Source: a bacterium
Lineage (GTDB): Bacteria; Bacillota; Limnochordia; DTU080; RSA5
Direction of reading: 5' to 3'
DNA: 35,561 nt
NCBI GenBank assembly: GCA_002919195.1
Contig: PKEU01000091.1
Span: 1 to 35,561 of the forward strand
The notes under the pieces are model-generated. The model had not been told where the DNA came from and did not search any database. It saw only the letters and a list, made by a program, of their open reading frames with translations. Position numbers and translations under genes: made by a program. Below, piece by piece: positions 23,837 to 33,995 of the stretch. Within the stretch, counting starts at the first letter, position 1. Each line of letters starts with the position of its first letter.

Positions 23837-25084
23837 TTATCGCTGCGCGATGGCGGCGTTAATCTCTAGCTCCATCTGCTCCAGCGCCTCCCGCGCCGGG
23901 ATCTGTCCTTCGAAAGCCTGCCGCAGGTACCCGGTAAAGGGAGGGTAGATGCGGGGCAGGTGGAGCGTTTTTACTGTGCGGGCGTTAAGCAGCGCCAGGG
24001 CCAGCTGCTGCAGCCTGGGCTCCTGCGTGAAGTAGGGATTGTCAAAGTACGCGATGGAAGCCGGCACGTTGCCCGCCGCGGCCAGGGCTTCCTGAGCCTC
24101 ATACGACATGGCAAAACTCAAAAACTCCACAGCCTCGGGAATGTGGCGTGCTGCTCTCGGAATTCCCGCCGCATCACCGCCGAGGAAGCTCGAGTGATTT
24201 CCGCCAGCAGGCCGGGGGATGGGGACGACTCCCCATGGTTCGCCAAGATCCCTTTCCCGCTCGAGAATGCCGTTGACCACCGACGAACCATCGATCCGCA
24301 TCGCGGCCGCGATCTCCCAAAAGCCGTGCCCCGACGGATGCAAGTCAGCGTTGACGCCCCGGGTCACTTGTTCGGCCCAAAAGGTGACGGCCTCTTCGGC
24401 GGGAACGCGGTGCTGGCTCCAGATGGTCACCCGGTCGCCCTCGGGGTCGAGCAGGTCGCCGCCGTTGCCCCAGACAAAGGGCAGGAAGGTGAAAAGGTAC
24501 CAGCCGTCGCCCCAGATCACCTTCATGTCCCATCCGTACTGCTCCTTGGAGGGCTGGGTGAGCTTGTAGGCCATCTCAGCCAGGTCGTCCCAGGTCTCCG
24601 GGCCCGTGGAAGGAAGCCCTGCCTCTTCAAAGAGCCGGGTCCAGAAAAAGAGGACCGAGAGATCGGGAATGACGGGCACCCCGTAAAGCTCGCCCCTCCA
24701 CCGGACGGCGTCGACGATACCTCCGGGCACCTCGTCCAGATGAAACCGGTCGGCGTACCGGTCCAGCGGCAAGAGCATCCCTTGTTCGGCAAACTCGGGC
24801 CACTGGACGACGTCGCTGCTGATGACGTCGGGCGGCGTGCCTGCGGCCACCGCGATGGTAAACTTCTCCCGGGCCTCGTTGGGCGCTCCCAGCATCGTGA
24901 GCTCGGCGCGCAGCGGCCGGCCTTGCCGCTCCATCTCCTGGTTAAACAGGTCGACGACGAGCTCCATCTGCGACAGCCGGGTCCACACCGAGATCACGGT
25001 CGTTTCTTGGGCGCCTGCGTGCAAAGCGAGCGTCGCCACGACCGCGGCCGCCAAGAGCCAACAAACCAAGGTGCGCCTGGTCAT
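23837..25084 (-). CDS. ABC transporter sugar-binding protein (family 1), orphan
   Basis: The 415-residue protein has a signal peptide (hydrophobic 6-22, AGA-QE near 25); the only early Cys, at 8, is not in a lipobox. Family traits are TTVISVWTRLSQMELVVDLFNQEMERQGRPL, KFTIAVAAGTPPDVISSDVVQWPEFAEQGMLLPLD, GELYGVPVIPDLSVLFFWTRLFEEAGLP and WGNGGDLLDPEGDRVTIW. I chose the ATG at 25084 with GGAG eight bases upstream; the GTG at 25093 touches the ribosome site. No permease gene accompanies it. It lies downstream of the GntR/LacI regulator, same strand. Confidence 0.9.
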   Translation of the reverse strand: MTRRTLVCWLLAAAVVATLALHAGAQETTVISVWTRLSQMELVVDLFNQEMERQGRPLRAELTMLGAPNEAREKFTIAVAAGTPPDVISSDVVQWPEFAEQGMLLPLDRYADRFHLDEVPGGIVDAVRWRGELYGVPVIPDLSVLFFWTRLFEEAGLPSTGPETWDDLAEMAYKLTQPSKEQYGWDMKVIWGDGWYLFTFLPFVWGNGGDLLDPEGDRVTIWSQHRVPAEEAVTFWAEQVTRGVNADLHPSGHGFWEIAAAMRIDGSSVVNGILERERDLGEPWGVVPIPRPAGGNHSSFLGGDAAGIPRAARHIPEAVEFLSFAMSYEAQEALAAAGNVPASIAYFDNPYFTQEPRLQQLALALLNARTVKTLHLPRIYPPFTGYLRQAFEGQIPAREALEQMELEINAAIAQR

Positions 25085-25267
25085 TTTTTTCACTCCTCTC
25101 GCAAGTTTTCATTGGATCGTGTCTAAAGCTGCCTGAAAAAGGTATTTTCCTAATCCTCCCGTTACTCTGACCCTTTCGCGCCGCCCTCCCTTCTTTCAAA
25201 AGTCACGGCGATCGCCGGCAATCACGTCAATCACCTAAGCGACCGCCAGCTTGCCGAGAGATCAAGA

Positions 25268-26398
25268 TCAGAGTTCCGACGCCGGCCTTTCCTGAGCCTT
25301 ACTCACGCTCACGGCGCCGGTGGAAGCCCGGACGATGAGCTGGGTGGGCACTACCACCCTCAAAGGGTACCCCCGCTTGCCGTCGATTTGCTCAAAGAGC
25401 AAGCGGGCGGCGGTTTCGCCGATCTCTTTGCGCAACACCCGCACCGTCGACAGGGCCGGCAGGCTCTCTTGAGCCAGTTGGATGTCGTCAAAACCCAGCA
25501 CTGAAAGCTCCTCGCCCACGGTGACACCCGCTTCTCGCGCCGCTTGGCAGGCTCCGAGAGCCAAGAGGTCCGAAGCGGCAAAGACCGCGGTGGGCCGGGG
25601 ATAACGGCGGAGGAGCTCTTTCATCGCCTCGTACCCATCTTCGAGCCGCCAGCCGCGCGAGCTCTCCAAAGCGTCGCTGGGCGTGATGCCAGAAGCCGTC
25701 AAGGCTTCTCGATACCCTGCCTGCCTCTGCCTCGAGGGAATGCTGCCCGGCGGCCCACCGATAAACGCGATGCGCCGGTGGCCGAGCTCGAGGAGATGCC
25801 GCATTCCTTGCATCGCCCCGCCGAAGTTGTCCACTTCGACCGTGTCGACCGCGAGGTTTTCCAGCGAGGGGCTGATGAGCACGACGGGCAGCCCCTTGGC
25901 CACGAGCTCGCCGAGCAGCTGGTCGTCACGCAGCTCGCCGCAGATGATGCCGTCCACTTTCTGAGCCAGCTGCTCGAGGCGGAGCGCATCGCGCTCCCCT
26001 TCGCGATAGTGCTGCACGATGCAGTGAAAATCCCGGGCGGCCGCTTCGGCCTCGATGCCCGCGAAGACCGCCGGGTAAAACACGTCCACGCCGATCGACG
26101 TGGGCAGCCTCGAACCCAGGCAGCGGATCACCGCGATGTTTCCCGTCCGCCGCCGCATCACCGGCGCCCGGGCTTTCACGAAGGTTCCCTTCCCCGGTAG
26201 GGTCTCCAGCACGCCTTGCGCCGCCAGCTCGGCCAGGGCCCGGCGCACGGTCACCCGGCTGAGCCCGAAAAACTCGACGAGCTCCCGCTCGGAGGGCAGC
26301 TTGTCGCCGGGCTTGAGCCGCCCCGACTGGATCTCCGAGATGACGTGCTCCGTGATCTGGGTAAACACTCCGTGACCGGACGAACGCCGCGGCAACAC
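25268..26398 (-). CDS. GntR/LacI hybrid transcriptional regulator (AraR-like)
   Basis: The protein of about 376 residues has an N-terminal GntR winged helix (VFTQITEHVISEIQSGRLKPGDKLPSERELVEFFGLSRVTVRRALAEL, to GVLETLPGKGTFV) joined to a LacI/periplasmic-binding-protein sensor domain (about 85-365; GIICGEL, HLLELGHRRIAFIGGPPGS, GYEAMKELL, AVFAASDLLALGACQAAREAGVTVGEELSVLGFDDI). This pairing is that of AraR of Bacillus, which responds to L-arabinose. It fits the adjacent GH127 arabinofuranosidase, transcribed divergently. GAGGAG lies six bases before a GTG at 26398; an ATG at 26440 with a poor ribosome site is the alternative. It likely represses its neighbours through the ATACCAG repeats between them. 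Confidence 0.92.
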   Translation of the reverse strand: MLPRRSSGHGVFTQITEHVISEIQSGRLKPGDKLPSERELVEFFGLSRVTVRRALAELAAQGVLETLPGKGTFVKARAPVMRRRTGNIAVIRCLGSRLPTSIGVDVFYPAVFAGIEAEAAARDFHCIVQHYREGERDALRLEQLAQKVDGIICGELRDDQLLGELVAKGLPVVLISPSLENLAVDTVEVDNFGGAMQGMRHLLELGHRRIAFIGGPPGSIPSRQRQAGYREALTASGITPSDALESSRGWRLEDGYEAMKELLRRYPRPTAVFAASDLLALGACQAAREAGVTVGEELSVLGFDDIQLAQESLPALSTVRVLRKEIGETAARLLFEQIDGKRGYPLRVVVPTQLIVRASTGAVSVSKAQERPASEL

Positions 26399-26452
26399 GC
26401 TCCACTCCTCATCGCCTGACAGCTTGACTGGCATGGGCATCTTTGTTACGTT

Positions 26453-26471
26453 AATACCAGTTATACCAGTT
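26453..26471. promoter_or_regulatory. direct repeat ATACCAGTT, candidate regulator site
   Basis: ATACCAG occurs at 26454-26460 and 26463-26469, a nine-base period, in AT-rich DNA between the divergent regulator and GH127 genes. Direct repeats about one helical turn apart are used by some GntR-type regulators. This is the best candidate for the local operator and for autoregulation. Confidence 0.45.
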
Positions 26472-26519
26472 TTATGCAAGTTGTGTCAATTGTCTCCCAA
26501 CGGAAAGGAGCGGGTGTTT

Positions 26520-28466
26520 GTGGGCGTGGTCAGCATCTCTCCGGCGTCGATTGAGCGGATCGGGGGCTTTTTGGGCCAGCGGTTTCTTAACAACAAGGAG
26601 AAGCGGCTTAAAGACTGGACGCTGGCCGAAGAGTTTATCTCCATGTACGAGCGCAAGTCGCATCAAGATTGGTTTTGGATCGGCGAGCAAGCAGGAAAGT
26701 GGCTCGACGCAGCGGCCTACGCCGCTGTCATCAGCCGGGACGAGGCTTTAAGAGAACGCGTCCTCCAAGCGGTCGATCGCCTTGCGGCAAGCCAAGAGCG
26801 GGACGGGTATCTTGGGATCACCGCCCCCTGGCACCGCACACCCGTGAGGGGCATGCAGCTCTATGAGTGGTATTACCTGATTCACGGTCTCTTGGTCTGC
26901 CACGAGCTCTTGGGTTCGGAGCGGGCCCTCGAGACGGCGCAGCGCCTGGGAAAGTTTATCATGCGCACCTGGGGCGTAGGCGAGGGGCGCTTTCCGCTGA
27001 TGGGGCGCTTTCCCGGAAACGGTCACGACGGGGGCGAAGGGACGCTGATCCTGGAGCCCATGGTCTTGCTCGGCATGAGGACAGGCGACGATTCGGTCAT
27101 CCGCTGGTGTGTGGAGACCCTCCAGATGTGGGACGAGTGGGCTGAAAAGTATCCCGAAAGCCGCCACACTGGTTCTTACTCCATGATGAAAGCCGTCGCC
27201 CAAGGCGAGGCGGAGCTGTACGACGTGCGAGACAACGTCCACGCCCACACGCTTCACATGACCTTGCTGGGGCTTGCGGCGCTCCACGAGGCCACGGGCG
27301 AAACGGAGTACCGGCAGGTGGTGCTGGGCTGCGTCGACCGGATCCGGGAGACCATGGTCTTTATCACCGGAGGGATGAGCTCCGGTGAGCGCTACGTCCC
27401 GTATCCTTACTACAACCCGCGCAACGACATCGAAGTCTGCCCCATGCACACGTGGATCTTGCTCTGCGCCCAGGCGCTGGCGTGGACCGGCGAGGCCCGG
27501 TACGCCGAAGAGATCGAGCGGACCCTCCTCAACAACTTTCTCGCAGCCCAACGGGCCGACGGCTCCAACTGGCATTACATGATGCCGATGAACCGCCCAG
27601 CCCAGCCCGTAGGCACGCCCAACTGCTGCAACTCGTCGGGACCGCGCATCGCCGGCCGCATGCCTACCTTCTTGTACGGCAGGAGCGGCCAAGGCCTCGC
27701 CGTCAACCTCTACTGCGATTCGGAGGTATTTTTTGGGACCGGCCCAGCGCCCGGAGCGGGCGGGCTGGGCGAAAGCGCCAACGCCGTCTCCGTCCGGGTC
27801 CGCCAAGAGACCAGCTACCCCAGCGACGGCCGGGTCGAATTGACCCTTGAGCCTGAGCGGCCGTGCCGTTTCCCCCTTTACCTCAGGATCCCGTCATGGG
27901 CGAAAGGCACCGAGGTTTTGCTCAACGGCGAACGGGCGGCCGTGTCCAGCGGAGCCGCCGGCGAGGGCTTCGGAGGCGATCGCAACCCCGCGACGGGCGA
28001 TGCCGCGCCTGGAACGTACGCCATGATCGAGCGGGAGTGGCGGCCGGGCGACCGGGTGGAGATCGTGCTTCCGATGCCCATCCGCCTCCACCGGGGCGCA
28101 AGGGAGCTGGCGGTCCTACGGGGGCCGCTGGTGTACGCCTACTTTCAATCGCAGCAAGACGATCCGCAGCGGTTTTATTGGAACCACGGCCTCTACCCTG
28201 ACGACGTGGAGCTCGTCATCGACGGCGACGAGCCTCACGAGCTCTTCGAAGAAGAAGCGGCGCCAGAGGGGTGGCTCGGCCCCGCGCTGCGGGTGCGCGC
28301 CGTCCAAAAGCCCCGGGCGCCCATGTTTGCCCACGAAGCGGCAAACCAGCGCTTGCCGGGAAGAAAGGAATTTTCCGCCCGCCTTCTCCCCTTTGCCAAC
28401 CACGGCGCCCAAGGCGGCCCTCACGCCGTGTTTCTCGCCTACACCAGCGGGAAAGAGAACGGCTGA
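26520..28466 (+). CDS. GH127-type beta-L-arabinofuranosidase
   Basis: The 648-residue protein of the DUF1680/GH127 family has no signal peptide, so it is cytoplasmic. It has an alpha/alpha barrel (QDWFWIGEQAGKWLDAAAYAA, RDGYLG, YYLIHGLLVCHELLG) and a C-terminal beta domain (FPLYLRIPSWAKGTEVLLNGE, VLRGPLVYAYF). The active-site zinc-thiolate residues known from HypBA1 are in place: acid/base E290 in SSGERY, E305 and C307 in IEVCP, and the C369-C370 pair in PNCCNS, one of which is the nucleophile. It releases L-arabinofuranose from beta-linked substrates such as hydroxyproline-linked arabinan or pectin side chains. The start is taken as GTG at 26520, nine bases after AAAGGAG. Confidence 0.9.
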   Translation: MGVVSISPASIERIGGFLGQRFLNNKEKRLKDWTLAEEFISMYERKSHQDWFWIGEQAGKWLDAAAYAAVISRDEALRERVLQAVDRLAASQERDGYLGITAPWHRTPVRGMQLYEWYYLIHGLLVCHELLGSERALETAQRLGKFIMRTWGVGEGRFPLMGRFPGNGHDGGEGTLILEPMVLLGMRTGDDSVIRWCVETLQMWDEWAEKYPESRHTGSYSMMKAVAQGEAELYDVRDNVHAHTLHMTLLGLAALHEATGETEYRQVVLGCVDRIRETMVFITGGMSSGERYVPYPYYNPRNDIEVCPMHTWILLCAQALAWTGEARYAEEIERTLLNNFLAAQRADGSNWHYMMPMNRPAQPVGTPNCCNSSGPRIAGRMPTFLYGRSGQGLAVNLYCDSEVFFGTGPAPGAGGLGESANAVSVRVRQETSYPSDGRVELTLEPERPCRFPLYLRIPSWAKGTEVLLNGERAAVSSGAAGEGFGGDRNPATGDAAPGTYAMIEREWRPGDRVEIVLPMPIRLHRGARELAVLRGPLVYAYFQSQQDDPQRFYWNHGLYPDDVELVIDGDEPHELFEEEAAPEGWLGPALRVRAVQKPRAPMFAHEAANQRLPGRKEFSARLLPFANHGAQGGPHAVFLAYTSGKENG

Positions 28467-28473
28467 AACGGGC

Positions 28474-31400
28474 TCACCTCAAGCCCCATAGCTCGACCCG
28501 GCCTAACTGCCAGCTGCTCGCCGGTTCTTCAAAGCCCTGCATCGTCAGGGAAAACCAGTTGGCATGGAGGTCGTGAGGCACCTCCCCCGCGACGGTGATT
28601 TCGGCGACGAGGGCGCCGTCCTCGCCGTCGCGGGCGGGCTCGGCCGCCACCCGGCCGATCTCCACCTGGTAGAGCAAGAAGGTCCAACGCTCGCCATCGG
28701 AGGAAGCGCTCAAGGCGAGGCGTTCGACCAGCTCCGCGGCGAGCCGCGCCTCGGCGTCCATGCGACCCTGCGAGCCGTTTTCCAAGAAATCTTTCAGGGC
28801 CCGGTAACCCGGGGCCGTTGGCGCGACGCGGGCGTACACGGTCGCAGCGAACCTCTTCAGCTGCGGCATGCGCCAGGTGAGCCGTTCCAAGGAACCCGGG
28901 GCTCCAGGAGCGATCCGGCTAGCGTCCCCGAAATACCGCTCAGGCTCCTCTTGCAAAAAGACCCATCCCGCCGTCTCGTGTTCCGTCCTGAGCTGCTTGA
29001 TCTCGCCGCCAAACCAGCCCTCTTGAGGCGGCAAGAGCTCATCCTCCAGACGGCGCCAATTGGAGACAAACACGTTGCCTCCGGCGCGAAACGCCTTGGA
29101 TCCCTCGGGTGTGTCGTACTCCACCTCGACCGAGACCACGTGGCTGCCGTCATCGAGCGGGAGGGTGTCGACCGCCAAGCGGTGGACAGGCTCATCCCGC
29201 TCCACGGCGAGCTCTTCATCGATCCAGAGCCTCAAGCTGCGAAACTTCCACCCGGCGGGAGCATAGTGGCGGATCTCCACAGGCATCTCGCCCTTGGCAA
29301 GCCCAATGGGAAGCTGGACGTCGATCACGGGAGGCTCTAGATAGCGCAGCATGTTGAGAAAGAGCAAGGTGGCCGCAGGGTCAACACCCAAGTTGTCGGT
29401 CACTTTGAGCTGGTTGATGAGGTAAAATCCTTGGCCCACCCGGGCTTCGACCAAAGAGGCATTGTGAGGCCCGACCACGCCGGCGATGGGCGTCACCCCC
29501 GGCGGCGGGGCAGCGACTCCTCCGGGAATCTGGACGGCGTCGTCGACCACCCGGCCGTCGCCGTGGCGCCAGTGGGCGATGAGCTGCGAGGGAAGCCCCG
29601 CGACGACGGGATGACCCCGGTGCAAGATCGCGGCGTACCGGCTCATCAGCACGTCCTTGGTCGTAGAAGGCACGCCTAAGTTTCGCCAGTTGTACAGCAC
29701 CGGAAGATCCGCGGACCAAAACCCGAGGCCGTGGGGTAGCCAGGGCGTGGGGAGGCGAAGATCAGGGTGGTGCCACGGCTGGCCAAACGGGAGCCGGGCC
29801 TCTTGCTCCATGATCAGGACGCGACCGCCCCTGTCGACAAAGCTCAAGAGCTCCTGGGCCTGGTGGGAGGGAAGCGTCGCGAGGCCGTTTCGCCCGATGA
29901 TCAGCGCGGGGCTCGCCGCATCGACAAGGTCCGAAAGATCCGCCAAAGACCGGTACGAGATCTGTTGCGCATCCATCCAAGCGCGCAGCGCCCCCTCGGG
30001 ATCGTAGAGCATAAAAGGCTCGAGGGGCGAAGGGGGGATGAAAAGCTCAGGCGAAAGCACGTGGATCCGCTGCTCGTTGGTCATGCCGTAGCCGCCGGCC
30101 TGCACCGTGAGCTCTAGGATGATCTCGCCGGCGGGCGGCACGTCCACCTCGATGGGAACATCGGCCCGTTGGCCGTTGGCAAGCGCGAGCATCGCCTCGC
30201 CCTCGTCCAAGATTCCAGCCGGAGACCTCCATCGCCAGACAAGCTGGACGGAAAGATCTCTTGGCGTATCGTTGATCACCACCGCGGTGCGGGAGATCCG
30301 CTCGCCCGCCATTGCCACGGTCCCCCGCTCCTCGACCCCGACAAAAAGCGGCGAAAAAGCGTCGCGGTAGAGCGCCTCCGCCTTGGGGTCCACCACAACT
30401 CTGCCTGCCGAAAAGGGCAGCGCCGGGTAGATCAAGCTGCGGTCAAAATCGAAGGGCATGGTGTGGACGCCGGCCATGCGGTGCATTTCAATGCGCTCCC
30501 GGCGGGCCAGGTGGTGGGGATCCACCTCGAGCCCTCGTTCGGACCAGCCGTAGGGGACCAGCATGCCCCCGCCGTGGTGCACCTGCCTGCCGATCCACCA
30601 CTCGCCGAGGATCACCGGCTTATCCGGCTGCTTTTCCCACGCCCGAAAGACCGCGTCGTAGTTTTCCGCCATGTGAAAGGAGTAGACCTGGGCGTCGTCG
30701 CTAAACTTCCCGCCCCCTGAGTGGAGGAGCACCCGGGTGCGGTCGTGCCGCTGGACCATCTCCTCCAGGCGCAGCGCCCAAGGCCTTCGCAGGGGCGTTC
30801 CCCAGCGCAAGATCTCGTTTTCCACATCCCAAAAGACCACGGAGGGGCTGTTACGATCGCGCCTGACCCACTCTTCAAACTCCTTTTCCAGGTTGCTGAA
30901 AAAGAGGGAGCCTCCCCGCTCATAGGGTTCGGCGGCCGTCCAGAGGCCCGATTGGGGGATGACCAAAAGCCCCAGCTCGTCGGCGACTTCGATCTCCACC
31001 CGGTTGCCGACGCGGTAGTGCAGGCGCACCGCGGTCATGTTCATCGCCTTGTAGGCGCGATAGAGCGCCTCCACACCGGGCCGATCGTGGCGGGACCACG
31101 GTCGCCCCGGACGAGGGGTATCTTCACCCGGGCGGGGATCCCATTTGGGCCAGACGCCGCTTTCGCCCATCAGCCGGACCTTGTGGCCGTTAAGAAGAAA
31201 GTGGGGGCCTTCGATCCAAAACTCGCGAAAGCCGAAACGGACGCTCCGGCGGTCTAAAAGCTCACCGCCGGCGGCGATCTCCGTGGTAAACCAATAAAGA
31301 AAGGGGTTTTCCAGATCCCAAAGGATCGGATCGGGCCAGGGAATCTCAAAGGTCAAGACGCGCTCTTGTCCCGGCTCGAGCACAAGCTCCTCGGCCGGCG

Positions 31401-32331
31401 TCGCAGGGCCCAGGACGCTTGAGTCCGTCGCGCCTTGGATCCGGTGGACGACTTCAACGCGCTGGCTTTGGCGGCTGTGGTTGGCGAGTGTCACTTCGGC
31501 GGTGAGCTTTCTCTCCCGCACCGAGGTGATGACGTACTGGTCGACGACATGCACCGGATGGCGAGCCGAGAGGGTGACGCTGCCCCAGATCCCGGCGCTT
31601 TGCGGCAGCTCGGGCGTGAGCTCCAGCCGCTCCAATTCGGTGGTGCCGCCGACCTGGTAATAGAGCGCGCGACGTTGAGGATCGTAGGCCAGCGCGGCGC
31701 TGGCGTTGAGTACATGGAGGAGGTTTTCCTCGCCGAAGCGGACATGGTCGGTAATGTCGATCTCAAAGGGCGTAAAGCGGCCCGCGTGGGCGCCGGCGTA
31801 CGCTCCGTTGACATACACCTCGGCATACAACGTGACGCCCTCAAATGCCAGGTAGATCCGCTGGCCACGCATCGCCTCAGGAACCGTCAAGCGAAGGGCG
31901 TACCACGCCGTCTCAGGGCCGTCAAACTCCTGCGGCACCCTTTGGGTAGAGGGGGCGGGGGGGATGTTTCCCTGCTCGATGGGGTAGTAGCTCCATTCCC
32001 CGTCGAGCGAAACCTCGGGCCGCACCGGCGGGAGGGACCCGGGAGCGGAAAGCGCGTGGACCTCCTCGCCCCGCTTCATCAGCGCGGGAAGGAGCGACCG
32101 CGCCTTTTGAATCCGCTCCCGGAAGTGGGCTGGCACCATGTCGAGCGGGGGAGATGCCTCCACTGCCGCAAGATCGGCGGCTGGCTCTCGCGCCCCCGCC
32201 CAGGCCGTCTCCAACAGCGCGGCCGGCCCCAAAGCCAACGAGAGCACGAGCGCCAAAGCCAGCGCGATGTTCCTAGGACCGGCGCTGATGGCCAGCACGG
32301 CCAGCACCTCCATTCGCCTGCGGGCTGTCAC
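28474..32331 (-). CDS. very large exported GH2-like glycoside hydrolase
   Basis: The 1285-residue protein has a hydrophobic export segment (about 21-45). GH2 sugar-binding and immunoglobulin-like domains follow (SLDGEWSYYPIEQG at 108, AEVYVNGAYAGAHAGRFTPFEIDIT at 170-194, LWDLENPFLY), then a TIM barrel with acid/base E506 in WDVENEI and nucleophile E577 in ILGEWWIG. The C-terminal half adds a Rossmann/GATase-like domain (about 770-960; PALIIGRNG, FVDRGGRVLIMEQEA) and further beta-rich domains. GH2 enzymes are beta-galactosidases, mannosidases, glucuronidases or arabinosidases; which one is unclear. It starts five bases after the GH51 stop; a GTG at 32298 with GGAGG upstream is an alternative start. 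It ends 7 bases from the convergent GH127 gene. Confidence 0.85.
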   Translation of the reverse strand: MTARRRMEVLAVLAISAGPRNIALALALVLSLALGPAALLETAWAGAREPAADLAAVEASPPLDMVPAHFRERIQKARSLLPALMKRGEEVHALSAPGSLPPVRPEVSLDGEWSYYPIEQGNIPPAPSTQRVPQEFDGPETAWYALRLTVPEAMRGQRIYLAFEGVTLYAEVYVNGAYAGAHAGRFTPFEIDITDHVRFGEENLLHVLNASAALAYDPQRRALYYQVGGTTELERLELTPELPQSAGIWGSVTLSARHPVHVVDQYVITSVRERKLTAEVTLANHSRQSQRVEVVHRIQGATDSSVLGPATPAEELVLEPGQERVLTFEIPWPDPILWDLENPFLYWFTTEIAAGGELLDRRSVRFGFREFWIEGPHFLLNGHKVRLMGESGVWPKWDPRPGEDTPRPGRPWSRHDRPGVEALYRAYKAMNMTAVRLHYRVGNRVEIEVADELGLLVIPQSGLWTAAEPYERGGSLFFSNLEKEFEEWVRRDRNSPSVVFWDVENEILRWGTPLRRPWALRLEEMVQRHDRTRVLLHSGGGKFSDDAQVYSFHMAENYDAVFRAWEKQPDKPVILGEWWIGRQVHHGGGMLVPYGWSERGLEVDPHHLARRERIEMHRMAGVHTMPFDFDRSLIYPALPFSAGRVVVDPKAEALYRDAFSPLFVGVEERGTVAMAGERISRTAVVINDTPRDLSVQLVWRWRSPAGILDEGEAMLALANGQRADVPIEVDVPPAGEIILELTVQAGGYGMTNEQRIHVLSPELFIPPSPLEPFMLYDPEGALRAWMDAQQISYRSLADLSDLVDAASPALIIGRNGLATLPSHQAQELLSFVDRGGRVLIMEQEARLPFGQPWHHPDLRLPTPWLPHGLGFWSADLPVLYNWRNLGVPSTTKDVLMSRYAAILHRGHPVVAGLPSQLIAHWRHGDGRVVDDAVQIPGGVAAPPPGVTPIAGVVGPHNASLVEARVGQGFYLINQLKVTDNLGVDPAATLLFLNMLRYLEPPVIDVQLPIGLAKGEMPVEIRHYAPAGWKFRSLRLWIDEELAVERDEPVHRLAVDTLPLDDGSHVVSVEVEYDTPEGSKAFRAGGNVFVSNWRRLEDELLPPQEGWFGGEIKQLRTEHETAGWVFLQEEPERYFGDASRIAPGAPGSLERLTWRMPQLKRFAATVYARVAPTAPGYRALKDFLENGSQGRMDAEARLAAELVERLALSASSDGERWTFLLYQVEIGRVAAEPARDGEDGALVAEITVAGEVPHDLHANWFSLTMQGFEEPASSWQLGRVELWGLR

Positions 32332-32335
32332 CAGT

Positions 32336-33859
<1,524 letters not shown>

Positions 33860-33902
33860 CTACTACCCCTTTCCAAACCGCTGAAATTGCGCGCCGTGAG
33901 GC

Positions 33903-33921
33903 TCCGGTAACGTTACCGATC
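33903..33921 (-). promoter_or_regulatory. palindromic operator, LacI-type, second copy
   Basis: On the minus strand it reads GATCGGTAACGTTACCGGA, identical over 19 bases to the copy at 20898-20916 and with the same orientation to its gene. The core palindrome is at 33905-33918. It places the GH51 gene at 33856 and the GH2-like gene in one regulon with the solute-binding protein at 20971. Confidence 0.75.
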
Positions 33922-33995
33922 CGTCGCCTAGTAATGTTCTTGAGAGAAATGAAATCTCCTCGTGAGCTCTCTCGACTTGGATCTTGCGTTGGATC

